A stretch of DNA of 64,000 nt from Paraburkholderia fungorum (GTDB taxonomy: Bacteria; Pseudomonadota; Gammaproteobacteria; Burkholderiales; Burkholderiaceae): the NCBI RefSeq assembly GCF_902833645.1, contig NZ_CADFGE010000009.1, positions 275,719 to 339,718 of the forward strand. Direction: 5' to 3'. How positions within the stretch are numbered: the first letter of the stretch is position 1; each line of letters starts with the position of its first letter. The position numbers were made by a program, and so were the translations under genes. This document shows, piece after piece, positions 1 to 8,348 of this stretch. The notes beneath the pieces are model-generated. The model was given only the letters and a program-made list of their open reading frames with translations, had not been told where the DNA came from and searched no databases.

Positions 1-10
1 GTGGTGAGCG

Positions 11-1765
11 TTAAGCCTGCTTGCGCGCTAGCAGGAGTCGTCGCATGTTGATTGCGTCGCGGCCGGGGTGCGCGTCCCGTCCGGCGTCCAGAAACACCAT
101 CGTGACGCTGTCCCGAAACGAGCGCAGGCGCATGATTAGGCAATGTCCGGCCGCGTCGGTAAAACCGGTCTTCGACAGGGCGATGTCCCAGCCCTTTTTC
201 CCGACGAGCGGATTCGTGTTCTGGTATTCGACGAGCTTGCCGTCGATCGGCACAAAACTGCGGGAGTCGGTCGTGGCGCGCGCGATGGCGGGATAGCGGG
301 CCGCCGCGTTAACCATGACCGAGACGTCGCTTGCCGTCGACGTGTTGAGTGGCGAAAGGCCAGTCGGTTCGTCGATCGTCGTATGCTTCAAGCCGAGCGC
401 GGCGATCTTGGCGCGCATTGCGGCCTGAAACGCCGCGAAGCCGCCGGGATACTGATGCGCCAACGCATACGCAGCGCTGTTGTTCGACGACATCAGCGCG
501 ATTTGCAGCATCACGGAAAGCGGCAGGGTCGCGCCGGCAGGCAATCCCGTGCGGCTGGGGCGCGATGTTTCGGCTTCACTGGCGTCGATGCGGATGGTCC
601 GGTTCATGTCGGGCCGGGCGTCGAGCACGACCATGGCCGTCATCAGCTTCGTCAACGAGGCGATCGGCACGATATCGTCGGGGCGCTTATGGAACAGGAC
701 TTCACCGGAGTTGTCGTCGATCACCACGACATGGTTCGATTCGATCTGCCCGATCGGCACGATGTCCGCCACGTGTTGCGACGCGGACCCGGGCCACAGC
801 GCCTGCGCCGTTACGCACAACGCAACGCAGCCGAACGCGATAGCCGGGACATGCGCCGCCCAGTTCGCGGAAGGCTGGACGGGCCGGCAGAGACGCTTGA
901 TGCGGTCCAGCAAGTGACCGCCCTGTGCCGACTGGGCGACCGGTGCATATTCCACGTCAGTCGATTGAAGAATATCGAGCTGCTCAAGCGCGAGCGCCAA
1001 GCGTCGCGGGTTCTGAATGAGCTTAGCGGCAATCTGATCGGCGACGCATTCCCGCTCGATGCGAATTTGCCGTGACAGCCACCACACCGCCGGATGATAG
1101 AAAAGCAACGCCTCGATCACGCTTTGCAGCAGGTTGACCAGATAGTCGGCGCGCTTGATATGCGCGATTTCGTGCGCAAGCACCGCTTCAAGCAGATCGG
1201 GCGGCATGCGCGTCAGCAACGCGGCCGGAACCAGCACCAGCGGCCGCCACCAGCCGATCGTCAGCGGGGTTGAGAGCTGTGTCGCCAAGCGCAGCGTCAC
1301 GGGGCGCGGCAGGCCGCAACGCGCGGCCAGCGCGGCTACGTAGTCTTGCCACCGGGTGTCCGGCCAATCGGGGAACCCATGGCCGATCCGACGCACCCAA
1401 AGCAAGCCGGCTCCCAGACGGCACAACACGGCGGCAACACCGACCAGCCATGCTGCGACGAGCCAAGGCAGGACGCCGTCCAGCGCAAACGGCGCGCAGG
1501 CGTTTATCGGTGGGATGACATGGGAATCGGCCATGCGAAGCCACCCGGACGACGCCGCTTCGACGCCTCGATACACATCGAGCACCGGCACACCGAGACA
1601 TAACAGCAGCGAAACGCAGAGCAGCGCATAGCGACTCTGCGGGTTCGCGCTGCGTAATAGCCGCAACGGTAACGCAGTCGCTACACCGATTAAGGCGCCT
1701 TTCCACACGAAGTACAGGAGCGCCCATCCTAAAGCCTGGACGAGCGCCTCAGAAAAAGGGCTCAT
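11..1765 (-). CDS. BlaR1-type M56 peptidase fused to an S11 D,D-peptidase domain
   Basis: A 584-residue membrane protein. The N-terminal half has several hydrophobic segments and an M56 zinc-peptidase domain with HEIAH at residues 198-202 and the IEREC-VAD stretch near 236-243. The C-terminal half, from about residue 345, is a penicillin-binding S11 (D-alanyl-D-alanine peptidase) domain with SLTK at 370-373, SNN at 427-429 and KTG at 532-534. Classical BlaR1 couples the M56 protease to a class-D-like sensor; here the sensor resembles a PBP7/DacA-type enzyme. The start at 1765 is chosen because it overlaps the blaI stop by four bases (ATGA), so the two are translationally coupled. Likely role (inference): senses beta-lactams or muropeptides and inactivates the neighbouring BlaI repressor. 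A longer upstream reading frame runs inside blaI and is not used. Confidence 0.85.
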   Translation of the reverse strand: MSPFSEALVQALGWALLYFVWKGALIGVATALPLRLLRSANPQSRYALLCVSLLLCLGVPVLDVYRGVEAASSGWLRMADSHVIPPINACAPFALDGVLPWLVAAWLVGVAAVLCRLGAGLLWVRRIGHGFPDWPDTRWQDYVAALAARCGLPRPVTLRLATQLSTPLTIGWWRPLVLVPAALLTRMPPDLLEAVLAHEIAHIKRADYLVNLLQSVIEALLFYHPAVWWLSRQIRIERECVADQIAAKLIQNPRRLALALEQLDILQSTDVEYAPVAQSAQGGHLLDRIKRLCRPVQPSANWAAHVPAIAFGCVALCVTAQALWPGSASQHVADIVPIGQIESNHVVVIDDNSGEVLFHKRPDDIVPIASLTKLMTAMVVLDARPDMNRTIRIDASEAETSRPSRTGLPAGATLPLSVMLQIALMSSNNSAAYALAHQYPGGFAAFQAAMRAKIAALGLKHTTIDEPTGLSPLNTSTASDVSVMVNAAARYPAIARATTDSRSFVPIDGKLVEYQNTNPLVGKKGWDIALSKTGFTDAAGHCLIMRLRSFRDSVTMVFLDAGRDAHPGRDAINMRRLLLARKQA

Positions 1766-2148
1766 CGCTTGTCCTTGTGAAGAAACTTGCGGATTTCCTC
1801 GCGTTCTTCTTGAGTAACGTGCTTGCGCAATGCGGCCATCACGAGCGACTTGCCCGAGCCGGAAAACGCTTTGTGAATCAAGTCCTTCAACAAGCTGGTT
1901 TGCAGCGCGTTTTGGCTTTGCGCAGGTGCATAGACGTGGGAACGCTCGCTCTCGTCGCGCGTAAGCAGCCCCTTTGCATGCATGATCTGCATCTGGCGCA
2001 ATATGGTGGCGTAAGTAACGCCTGCACGCTCCTCTTGCATGAGCTGATGGACCTGTTTGACCGTGGCGGGGCCGAGTGGCCATAGAACCCGCAGAAGTTC
2101 GAGTTCAGCGGCGGTCGGCCTGGTCGCGGGGGGAGCGGCTTTGGTCAT
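1762..2148 (-). CDS. blaI: BlaI/MecI/CopY-family transcriptional repressor
   Basis: 128 residues, the usual size for this family. The N-terminal winged helix (about residues 12-80, with ELELLRVLWPLGPATVKQV and the following VTYATILRQMQIMHAKGLL) is typical of BlaI/MecI, and a C-terminal helical region suits dimerisation. These repressors bind palindromes in their own promoter and are cleaved on a signal from a membrane M56 protease. Here that partner is encoded directly downstream with a four-base overlap. A 16-bp inverted repeat 47 bases upstream is a good operator candidate, so autoregulation is likely. Confidence 0.9.
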   Translation of the reverse strand: MTKAAPPATRPTAAELELLRVLWPLGPATVKQVHQLMQEERAGVTYATILRQMQIMHAKGLLTRDESERSHVYAPAQSQNALQTSLLKDLIHKAFSGSGKSLVMAALRKHVTQEEREEIRKFLHKDKR

Positions 2149-2194
2149 GGCGAAACCTAAGTAGAAAGACTGGCAGGACGTAGAATAATTGGTC

Positions 2195-2210
2195 TAGACA
2201 AAATTGTCTA
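2195..2210. promoter_or_regulatory. Putative BlaI operator palindrome
   Basis: TAGACAA and TTGTCTA form a perfect 7-bp inverted repeat around a two-base centre, 47 bases upstream of the blaI start. BlaI/MecI operators are short dyads with TACA/TGTA-like half-sites, so the position and form fit autoregulation. Binding is inferred. Confidence 0.6.
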
Positions 2211-2416
2211 CATTAGGGCGGCCGCGTCTCTACTGCCACGACGTCTGTTCATGGCTTGCCTTCCGACAGTCGATCGGCGTCCTCGACCGGTGGATTAGGG
2301 GAGATCAACGGCAGTCGCGGACGTCAGCCTCCCGGCGGCACGCGCGTGTAGGCGGGATTTCATATTATGAGAACGCAAGCACCGAGGCGGGGCGAGGATG
2401 ATGTCCGTTTTTTGCG

Positions 2417-2446
2417 AGACAATTGACGCTATATCCCCTATTGTCT
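2417..2446. promoter_or_regulatory. Spaced AGACAA...TTGTCT half-sites before the Ada/AlkA gene
   Basis: The same half-sites as in the 2195-2210 operator recur here in the same inward orientation, separated by 18 bases and ending four bases before the next start codon. They could bring the plus-strand repair genes under the same repressor, or be chance. The spacing is longer than in the compact operator. Confidence 0.3.
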
Positions 2447-2450
2447 GGCC

Positions 2451-3902
2451 ATGAATCTCGACAGCGAAATCTGCTACCAAGCAATACTCTCCCGCGACCG
2501 GCGGTTTGACGGCTGGTTCTATGTCGGTGTGACATCGACCGGCGTGTACTGTCGGCCGATCTGTGGGGTTCGGCCACCAAAGTTGCTAAATTGCCGGTTC
2601 TTTCGCAGCGCGGCCTCAGCAGAGAAAAACGGATTCCGCCCGTGTCTTCGATGCCGCCCCGAACTCGCCCCCGGCGACGCCATGCTGGAAGTAGCCAGTT
2701 CCTTGGCGAAAGCTGCGGCGGAATTGATTGAAGCGGGCTTCTTGAACGAGAAAAGCGTACCCGATCTCGCGCAACGGATCGGCGTTTCAGACCGGCATCT
2801 GCGAAGGATTTTTGAGGGCGAATTCGGCGTAACGCCGCTGCAGTTCGCGCAGACGCAGCGACTGCTTCTCGCGAAAAGGCTTTTGACAGACACGAACTTG
2901 TCGGTGACCGGCATCGCGTTGTCCGCGGGCTTCGGAAGCGCGCGCAGCCTCAATGAGCAGTTCAAGCAGAGTTACGGATTTGCACCCACACGCATTAGGA
3001 AAGCGGCCCCGGCAAAGGAAATGCATAGCCTCGAGTTTGATATGGGATATCGCCCGCCATATGCGTGGGAATCAATGATGCGGTTTTTGAGAGATCGAGC
3101 GATAGAAGGCTTCGAAGCGATTAAGGACGATACGTATACGCGCGTCATGACAGTCAAGGCGCGCGGCGCCCTCAGGAGGGGATGGATCACGATCAGCCAT
3201 CGACCCAAACAGCATAATTTGCATGTCAGTGTGTCTGCGGACCTGAGCGCCGTGGTGCCGCAGGTATTGGCCGGCGTAAGGCGTTTTTTTGACCTTGAGG
3301 CCCGACCAGACCTTATTGACGCTCATCTCGGCGAGTTATCACTGAGAACACCTGGAATGCGTGTGCCGGGATCGTTTGACGGATTTGAAATCGCTGTGCG
3401 AGCGGTCGTCGGGCAGGCCATTTCGTTAGCCGCCGCGCGCGCTATCCTGGCGCGCATCTGTGAGGCTTCGGGTAGTCCCGTTTCAGGCCCACGGAACGAA
3501 GCGATGGTTTCCTTTCCCACAGCCGAAGAGTTTCTACAGACCGCCAGCACTGACCTGCTGCGAACTGGGCTGATGGACCGACGCCTGCGGACCCTGCAGT
3601 CGGTGGCGCAGGCTATCGAAAGCGGGGTACTACGGCTCGAATCTTATGTTTCCTTGAACGAAACCCTTACAACTTTGCGTGAAATCGTCGGTATAGGCGA
3701 GTGGACTGCGCAATATCTGGCGATGCGAGCTTTAGGTTGGCCAAACGCCTTTCCCCCCGGAGATAGCGTGCTGAAGAAGATGATTTCCTCTTCTACCGAT
3801 ACGACAGCGAGCTGTTTCTCTGATCAATGGTCCCCATGGCGATCATATGCGGTCTTACATCTCTGGGACAAGTACCAGACGGAACTACCCGCCGATGCAT
3901 GA
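2451..3902 (+). CDS. Ada-type methyl-phosphotriester domain / AraC HTH / AlkA DNA glycosylase hybrid
   Basis: 483 residues in three parts. The N-terminal Ada zinc domain has Cys34, Cys38, Cys65 and Cys68 with the spacing of Ada. An AraC-type DNA-binding domain spans about residues 80-180 (VSDRHLRRIFEGEFGVTPLQF). From about 195 to the end comes an AlkA N-terminal fold plus a helix-hairpin-helix glycosylase domain (LREIVGIGEWTAQYLAMRAL) with the catalytic Asp at about 438 (FPPGD). It should excise alkylated bases such as 3-methyladenine and may sense methyl-phosphotriesters to activate its own transcription. The start is taken at 2451; no clear Shine-Dalgarno is visible. It is followed by an exporter gene and an MGMT-like gene in the same direction. 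Confidence 0.9.
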   Translation: MNLDSEICYQAILSRDRRFDGWFYVGVTSTGVYCRPICGVRPPKLLNCRFFRSAASAEKNGFRPCLRCRPELAPGDAMLEVASSLAKAAAELIEAGFLNEKSVPDLAQRIGVSDRHLRRIFEGEFGVTPLQFAQTQRLLLAKRLLTDTNLSVTGIALSAGFGSARSLNEQFKQSYGFAPTRIRKAAPAKEMHSLEFDMGYRPPYAWESMMRFLRDRAIEGFEAIKDDTYTRVMTVKARGALRRGWITISHRPKQHNLHVSVSADLSAVVPQVLAGVRRFFDLEARPDLIDAHLGELSLRTPGMRVPGSFDGFEIAVRAVVGQAISLAAARAILARICEASGSPVSGPRNEAMVSFPTAEEFLQTASTDLLRTGLMDRRLRTLQSVAQAIESGVLRLESYVSLNETLTTLREIVGIGEWTAQYLAMRALGWPNAFPPGDSVLKKMISSSTDTTASCFSDQWSPWRSYAVLHLWDKYQTELPADA

Positions 3903-3958
3903 GCCGCAACAAGTTTCACCATATCCGATTCAGTCCACAAAACAAAAAGGAGTACGAA

Positions 3959-4843
3959 ATGAACGCTCTTGAACTATGCGTGCTTGCTGCAATCTGGGGG
4001 GCGTCGTTTCTATTTATGAGAATGGGGGCGGCTGAGATCGGGCCGGTCCCTCTCATTGCTCTTAGGGTTTCGATCGCGGCCGTCCTGTTGCTGCCCATTC
4101 TTCGATCGAAAGCTGCCCGGCAGCAATTTCGCGAGCATATCGGTCCACTTTTCGTCATTGGCGTTACAAATTCAGCGCTGCCCTTCTGTCTGCTAGCCTA
4201 CGCAACGTTGTACGTTACTGCCGGCGTGGACTCTATTCTTAACGCCACTACGCCGATGTGGGCAGCCGCTATCGCGTACTTTTGGCTCGGGGTGCCAGTT
4301 AGAAGGGTGCAACGAGCTGGCCTGGCCATTGGATTTATCGGCGTAGTAGTGCTTGCCTGGGAGGCAATGGGTTCCGGCGTAGCTGGATCAACAGGTGCGG
4401 TGCTAGCTGCGCTGGCGGCGACTGTTTCCTATGGATTTGCGGTGAACTATTCGAAGCGCAGCCTGGCTGGTGTAAATCCTTTCGTCTCTGCCTTCGGCAC
4501 GCAGTTATTTGCGTCTCTCGTCCTCGCACCGCTTGCATACGTATTTTGGCCCAAGCATCAGATTCCGAATTCGACCTGGTATTCAGTAATCGCTCTTGGT
4601 GCGCTCTGCACTGCCGTGGCTTATGTCCTGTTCTTCCGGCTCGTCGCGAATGCCGGAGCTCCGTATGCCGCCTCAGTTACTTTTCTCATTCCGGTGTTTG
4701 GCGTCATATGGGGCATCATGTTTTTACGTGAGCCGCTGACAGCCTGGACGGTATCTGGGTGCTTGATCGTCTTGCTCGGTACGGCGCTGGCGTCAGGCAA
4801 AGTCACATCGCTGCTCATTTGGCGTTCACCGCAGAATGGATAA
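3959..4843 (+). CDS. EamA/DMT-family transporter
   Basis: A 294-residue polytopic inner-membrane protein with about ten hydrophobic segments in two repeated EamA halves. The motif AAIWGASFLFMRMGA lies near the N-terminus and a second repeat ends in LREPLTAWTVSGCLIVLLG. Members of this drug/metabolite superfamily export small metabolites; the substrate cannot be read from sequence. The start at 3959 follows a good AAGGAG ribosome site. It sits between the Ada/AlkA hybrid and the MGMT-like gene, probably in one operon, but a role in alkylation resistance is only inferred from position. Confidence 0.85.
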   Translation: MNALELCVLAAIWGASFLFMRMGAAEIGPVPLIALRVSIAAVLLLPILRSKAARQQFREHIGPLFVIGVTNSALPFCLLAYATLYVTAGVDSILNATTPMWAAAIAYFWLGVPVRRVQRAGLAIGFIGVVVLAWEAMGSGVAGSTGAVLAALAATVSYGFAVNYSKRSLAGVNPFVSAFGTQLFASLVLAPLAYVFWPKHQIPNSTWYSVIALGALCTAVAYVLFFRLVANAGAPYAASVTFLIPVFGVIWGIMFLREPLTAWTVSGCLIVLLGTALASGKVTSLLIWRSPQNG

Positions 4844-4906
4844 AGGAAGGTTGCCCGCAAGCGCAGTAAACGGTCCCGTTGAAGGGATAAAAAGGTGAGA
4901 TATATT

Positions 4907-5386
4907 ATGGTTCCAGGTTACGCATTTCCAACACCGTTAGGTACGGTAAATCTGCGAATCGAAGATGATTATGTCACCGCTTTGGAGCTCGCTAACGATT
5001 CTGTGGGCGGATTCCGCAATCCGCCGAGCCAGCAACGGAGTCCAAGGCTATGTGAGCTCGTCGCAGGGGAACTGCAGGAATATCTCGAAGCACGCAGGAG
5101 ATCGTTTACGTTTCCTTTTTATCTCAGAGGCACACCCTTTCAACGACAAGTGTGGAATCTGGTTTACGCCATTCCGTATGGCTGCTGTGTCCCATATCAG
5201 TCGATCGCGGTAAAGCTCGGCGTTGGGCGAGCGGGTGCCGAGGACGTGCGTGTAGCCATAGTCAAAAATCCGATAGCCATCGTGATCCCGTGCCATCGGG
5301 TGCGTCTCCCGGCCGGCACGGTCCCCAATGAGAATTTCAATGCCCGCATGGCGTTACGTACGCTAGAGAGGGCGGATTGCGAATAG
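4907..5386 (+). CDS. MGMT/Ogt-like O6-alkylguanine alkyltransferase, with altered motifs
   Basis: 159 residues with the MGMT core, including GTPFQRQVWNLVYAIPYG and the active-site PCHRV (Cys near 129). Canonical enzymes transfer the alkyl group from O6-alkylguanine to this Cys. Two usual signatures look changed. The Arg-finger segment, normally GAARAVG, reads GAEDVRV, and the GGYRWG loop after PCHR is replaced by VPNENFNAR. It may have altered specificity or act as an alkyltransferase-like binding protein. The ATG at 4907 is preferred over the GTG at 4895 because AAGGTGAG lies at normal spacing before it. Confidence 0.8.
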   Translation: MVPGYAFPTPLGTVNLRIEDDYVTALELANDSVGGFRNPPSQQRSPRLCELVAGELQEYLEARRRSFTFPFYLRGTPFQRQVWNLVYAIPYGCCVPYQSIAVKLGVGRAGAEDVRVAIVKNPIAIVIPCHRVRLPAGTVPNENFNARMALRTLERADCE

Positions 5387-5623
5387 GGAGGCGGTGCGTT
5401 GGCTCTTTTGCCAGGAACCTGAGTCGATCTATGCGCCAAGATTACAACGCTCAGTCAGTCGTTGATATCGCGGCGTCGCCTTTCAAGTATTCCTGAAATA
5501 AATTCCGACTGCTTCTCGTTCTCCAAAAACATACACGTTCTCGCTTGCGGCACTAATAGCTAGGCCGCGCGCTGAGGCGAAGCGAAGAAGTTGAACTTTA
5601 ATTCGCATTAGTGGATAGAACAA

Positions 5624-6718
5624 ATGAGCAACCTTCCCCCACTTTCCGCTCTACACACATTTATTGAGGTAGGTAAATCCGGCAGTATGAAACGTGCGGC
5701 GGAATTGTTATGCGTTTCACCCGGTGCCGTTAGTCAGCAAATTAAATCCCTTGAAGAGAGGATGCAAGTACGTCTGTTCGAGCGCGCCCATCGAGAACTC
5801 CATCTGTCCGACGCAGGGCGAAGCCTTTTTGAGCAACTGTCTCGAGCCTTCGAAGAGATTCACCACACGTGGGAAAACACGCATGCGTCGACCTCCAGGA
5901 TAACCAAACTGACCATTAGCACGACCGCGTCATTTGCCAATTCCTGGCTGGCGCCCCGGATAGGGGGCTTTACAAAGCAGTGGCCGAACATTGAAATAAA
6001 CATCGAAACGAGTCCCCGTCTCGTCGATCTTCGCAGAGATTTCGTTGACGTTGCTATACGCCACGGACTTGGTGACTATCCGCAACACGCGGTTACCAAA
6101 CTATGGACCCCCGCGATGGTGCCGGTTTGCTCGCCGGCGCTCCTCGGCTCAGGTCCTGCTGTTTTACAGCCGATTGATTGCTTACAATATCCACTTCTAC
6201 AGGATGCAGATCGTGCAGACTGGGCGCTCTGGCTACGGGCCCAGGGGATCGAAAGCGGCGCGGCGCGGCGGGGCTCGAGTTTTTGCGACGACGCTCTCTT
6301 GATCAAGGCGGCCGTTGCTGGCCAAGGTATTGCTCTAGTTTCTGACGTTCACGCATCGGCTGAGATCGCTAATGGGCGGCTGATACGTCTTCTACGCACG
6401 CCTTGGCCGACGAGTTTTGCGTACTATCTGGTCGCAATTGAAGATCGGGCGGAAGAATGGAAGATTGTTGCTTTTCGCCGCTGGATGCTGGATCAGGTCG
6501 CCCTTGCGGAGACGGTGGAAGATGCTGTCGTCGATGCCTCTAATTCCATCGTAAAGGAACCTACCAGTGGAACGACATCAATCGTGTCGACTACGTTCGT
6601 CTTAGGTGTCGACGTACAGAACGCTAAAGCGCCAGAATTCTCCGCGAGAGAAGAGCCTAACCGTTGTATCATTACCGAAGCCACTGCGGAGCGCCAAGCG
6701 GATCACTGCCGTTCCTAG
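5624..6718 (+). CDS. LysR-family regulator, GcvA-like, with long C-terminal tail
   Basis: 364 residues. The LysR winged HTH is at residues 3-62 (PPLSALHTFIEVGKSGSMKRAAELL, then VSPGAVSQQIKSLEERM), followed by a substrate-binding domain in the GcvA style (SWLAPRIGGFTKQWPNIEI; DVAIRHGLGDYP). GcvA-like proteins are usually about 300 residues. The last 60-70 residues here (after RRWMLDQ) match nothing I recognise and look like low-complexity sequence, perhaps gained by read-through after loss of the original stop. It lies about 240 bases after the MGMT-like gene and has no obvious divergent target. The effector is unknown. Confidence 0.85.
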   Translation: MSNLPPLSALHTFIEVGKSGSMKRAAELLCVSPGAVSQQIKSLEERMQVRLFERAHRELHLSDAGRSLFEQLSRAFEEIHHTWENTHASTSRITKLTISTTASFANSWLAPRIGGFTKQWPNIEINIETSPRLVDLRRDFVDVAIRHGLGDYPQHAVTKLWTPAMVPVCSPALLGSGPAVLQPIDCLQYPLLQDADRADWALWLRAQGIESGAARRGSSFCDDALLIKAAVAGQGIALVSDVHASAEIANGRLIRLLRTPWPTSFAYYLVAIEDRAEEWKIVAFRRWMLDQVALAETVEDAVVDASNSIVKEPTSGTTSIVSTTFVLGVDVQNAKAPEFSAREEPNRCIITEATAERQADHCRS

Positions 6719-7021
6719 CCCGAGCGTTATACCGCATCGCACGACGGATACCACGACATTCGGTGGCCGAATTGTAATCTTTAGGCGTGTTCTGTTGAGC
6801 AAAAACGAACCTATCTTCGCGCTGACTCTCAAGGCAGGTGGCAAGTTAGGGCGCAAAATACCCGCGTCGCATTTTTGTCTCGACTGTTCCGCTTGGCGAT
6901 CTTATGTGCTGCGAACGGGCTGATCGCGCGAAGCCCGCTTCCGTTCGAAGGAATTGAGCCGCTGACGTTTCGCCGGCGCGCCTCTTCGTCACTCCAGTGC
7001 GCATCGGCGCTTTCCTCAGGG
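6719..7021. other. Gene-free stretch between convergent genes
   Basis: About 300 bases between the 3' ends of the LysR gene and the minus-strand P-loop gene. I see no convincing gene, no clear terminator hairpin and no repeat. It marks the border between the repair genes and the minus-strand small-gene island. Confidence 0.5.
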
Positions 7022-7621
7022 CTATGCCCGTTTCGCTTTGTGCCGGACTGGCTCGCCTTTTTCGATCCGCTCGCTGCCCTTGTCTCGCACGGCACTTGCG
7101 AGCAAGCCGAGTCGCGCGTTGAGTGTCGACCGTTCGATGGGAGGCATCACGGCATCTGATATTGCCGCCGAAAAATCAGAGAGGACTCGATCAACAGCCC
7201 GTTCGCGCCGGTCTTCCCGCATGTAGTCGCAAATCTGTTCCCAGCTGGCCGCCGAAGAATTCAGCGGGACGATTTCGACTTCGATTAGAGGCTTATTTAG
7301 TGAGCTGATTTGAATATGGTGGAACCCACCAAACTGCTGCATCAACGCAAGAATCTCGCCTGGCGTTCTAGCGACATCACGGGAGACGTACACGAGCCGC
7401 GCGCCTTCCCCCATCCATGCACTCAAGGTGCTTGCTCGTGCCAAAACGACTTCCGCGTCTGGCTCATCCAAAATGACAACCTCTCCCTGCACCGTCAGCG
7501 GAAGATCACCGGCCGTGTGATCAAATACAACGTGATTCCCCCCAAGCGTAGAAGCCATAGAAACGGCCACGGTGGACTTGCCAGTCCCGATGGCTCCCGT
7601 CACAAGATAGTTTCGTTTCAT
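7022..7621 (-). CDS. Small P-loop NTPase of unknown role
   Basis: 199 residues. The N-terminus carries a Walker A motif (GAIGTGKST, about residues 9-17), and VVILDEPDAEVVLAR near 48-62 looks like Walker B (ILDEPD). The C-terminus is charged (KGSERIEKGEPVRHKAKRA). It should bind ATP or GTP; the fold resembles short ATPases of plasmid or phage islands, but I cannot assign a family. The ATG at 7621 follows GGGAAGGG; the TTG one codon earlier is less likely. It is the promoter-distal gene of the minus-strand island and lies 15 bases after the gene at 7637-7915. Confidence 0.7.
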   Translation of the reverse strand: MKRNYLVTGAIGTGKSTVAVSMASTLGGNHVVFDHTAGDLPLTVQGEVVILDEPDAEVVLARASTLSAWMGEGARLVYVSRDVARTPGEILALMQQFGGFHHIQISSLNKPLIEVEIVPLNSSAASWEQICDYMREDRRERAVDRVLSDFSAAISDAVMPPIERSTLNARLGLLASAVRDKGSERIEKGEPVRHKAKRA

Positions 7622-7636
7622 CAACCCTTCCCGTAA

Positions 7637-7915
7637 TCAAGCCAATACGACGTTATGGCGGCGCAGCGCCCGCTGAAATGCCCGAACGCAATAAGCGGGG
7701 TTCTGCAATCCAAACGGGATGTGCTCATAGTGACGATACTCTTCGTCGTAAAGATGCTGAAACCCGCCCTGCTCCGCTTTGGTCCTAAGCTTCCAGTGCC
7801 GGCGTCGATTGAACCACGCATTCACTGCCTCATAGGCCGGCATGCCAGATCTCGAATGACGGCCGCCCCCGCACAGCACCGCACCGATGACAAGGCCCAA
7901 CAAAAATTCTTCCAT
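7637..7915 (-). CDS. Small protein with N-terminal membrane segment
   Basis: 92 residues beginning MEEFLLGLVIGAVLCGGG, a likely membrane anchor, followed by a basic, aromatic-rich soluble part (AVNAWFNRRRHWKLR; HLYDEEYRHYEHIPFG). No family recognised. The ATG at 7915 has a strong AGGAAGAG site; a longer in-frame extension to 8011 lacks one. It directly precedes the P-loop NTPase gene, and the two probably form one transcript. Confidence 0.6.
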   Translation of the reverse strand: MEEFLLGLVIGAVLCGGGRHSRSGMPAYEAVNAWFNRRRHWKLRTKAEQGGFQHLYDEEYRHYEHIPFGLQNPAYCVRAFQRALRRHNVVLA

Positions 7916-8040
7916 GACGTCTCTTCCTATGCTTTCGTTAAACAGTGCTATTGAGTTCGCTCTCGGCCTCTGTACCCGCCTTTCCATGTCCGTAAGCGCG
8001 CGATTTCGCACACCTAGCTTCTGTTATTGATAAGGCTCAC

Positions 8041-8075
8041 GATTGCGTCCGCAACCCAACTTTGCGGACGCAATC
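8041..8075. repeat. Perfect 14-bp stem-loop
   Basis: GATTGCGTCCGCAA (8041-8054) and its exact complement (8062-8075) flank a seven-base loop. There is no T-run on either side, so a simple intrinsic terminator is not supported. It lies in the 430-base gene-free space between 7915 and 8349. The rest of that space shows no gene. Confidence 0.75.
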
Positions 8076-8348
8076 CATGACAGAAGATGACCCGAGTTTT
8101 TTGCTTTTGCGTGTGACGCGGGTTCTCTTGGGATGCTTTTCCCGGGGCGACTCCAGCGGATCATCCGTTTGACTCATGCTCCATGTCCCTCCATTGAGTA
8201 GCGCGTTTGCGCAGCGATCGCGCTATCCTGAGACGAACGGGGATGTCATGCGTCAGACAGCGGCGCGCAAGCAGACAGCCGGCGCCACCGCCGCGGCGTC
8301 AGATGTTCGAGATAAGATCCGTCAAAACCATCGTACTTTTCCCATTAT

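Noticed and set aside
143..1075. 310-codon plus-strand open frame opposite the BlaR1-type gene
   Set aside because: It is a shadow of the minus-strand coding sequence, which has clear M56 and S11 motifs.
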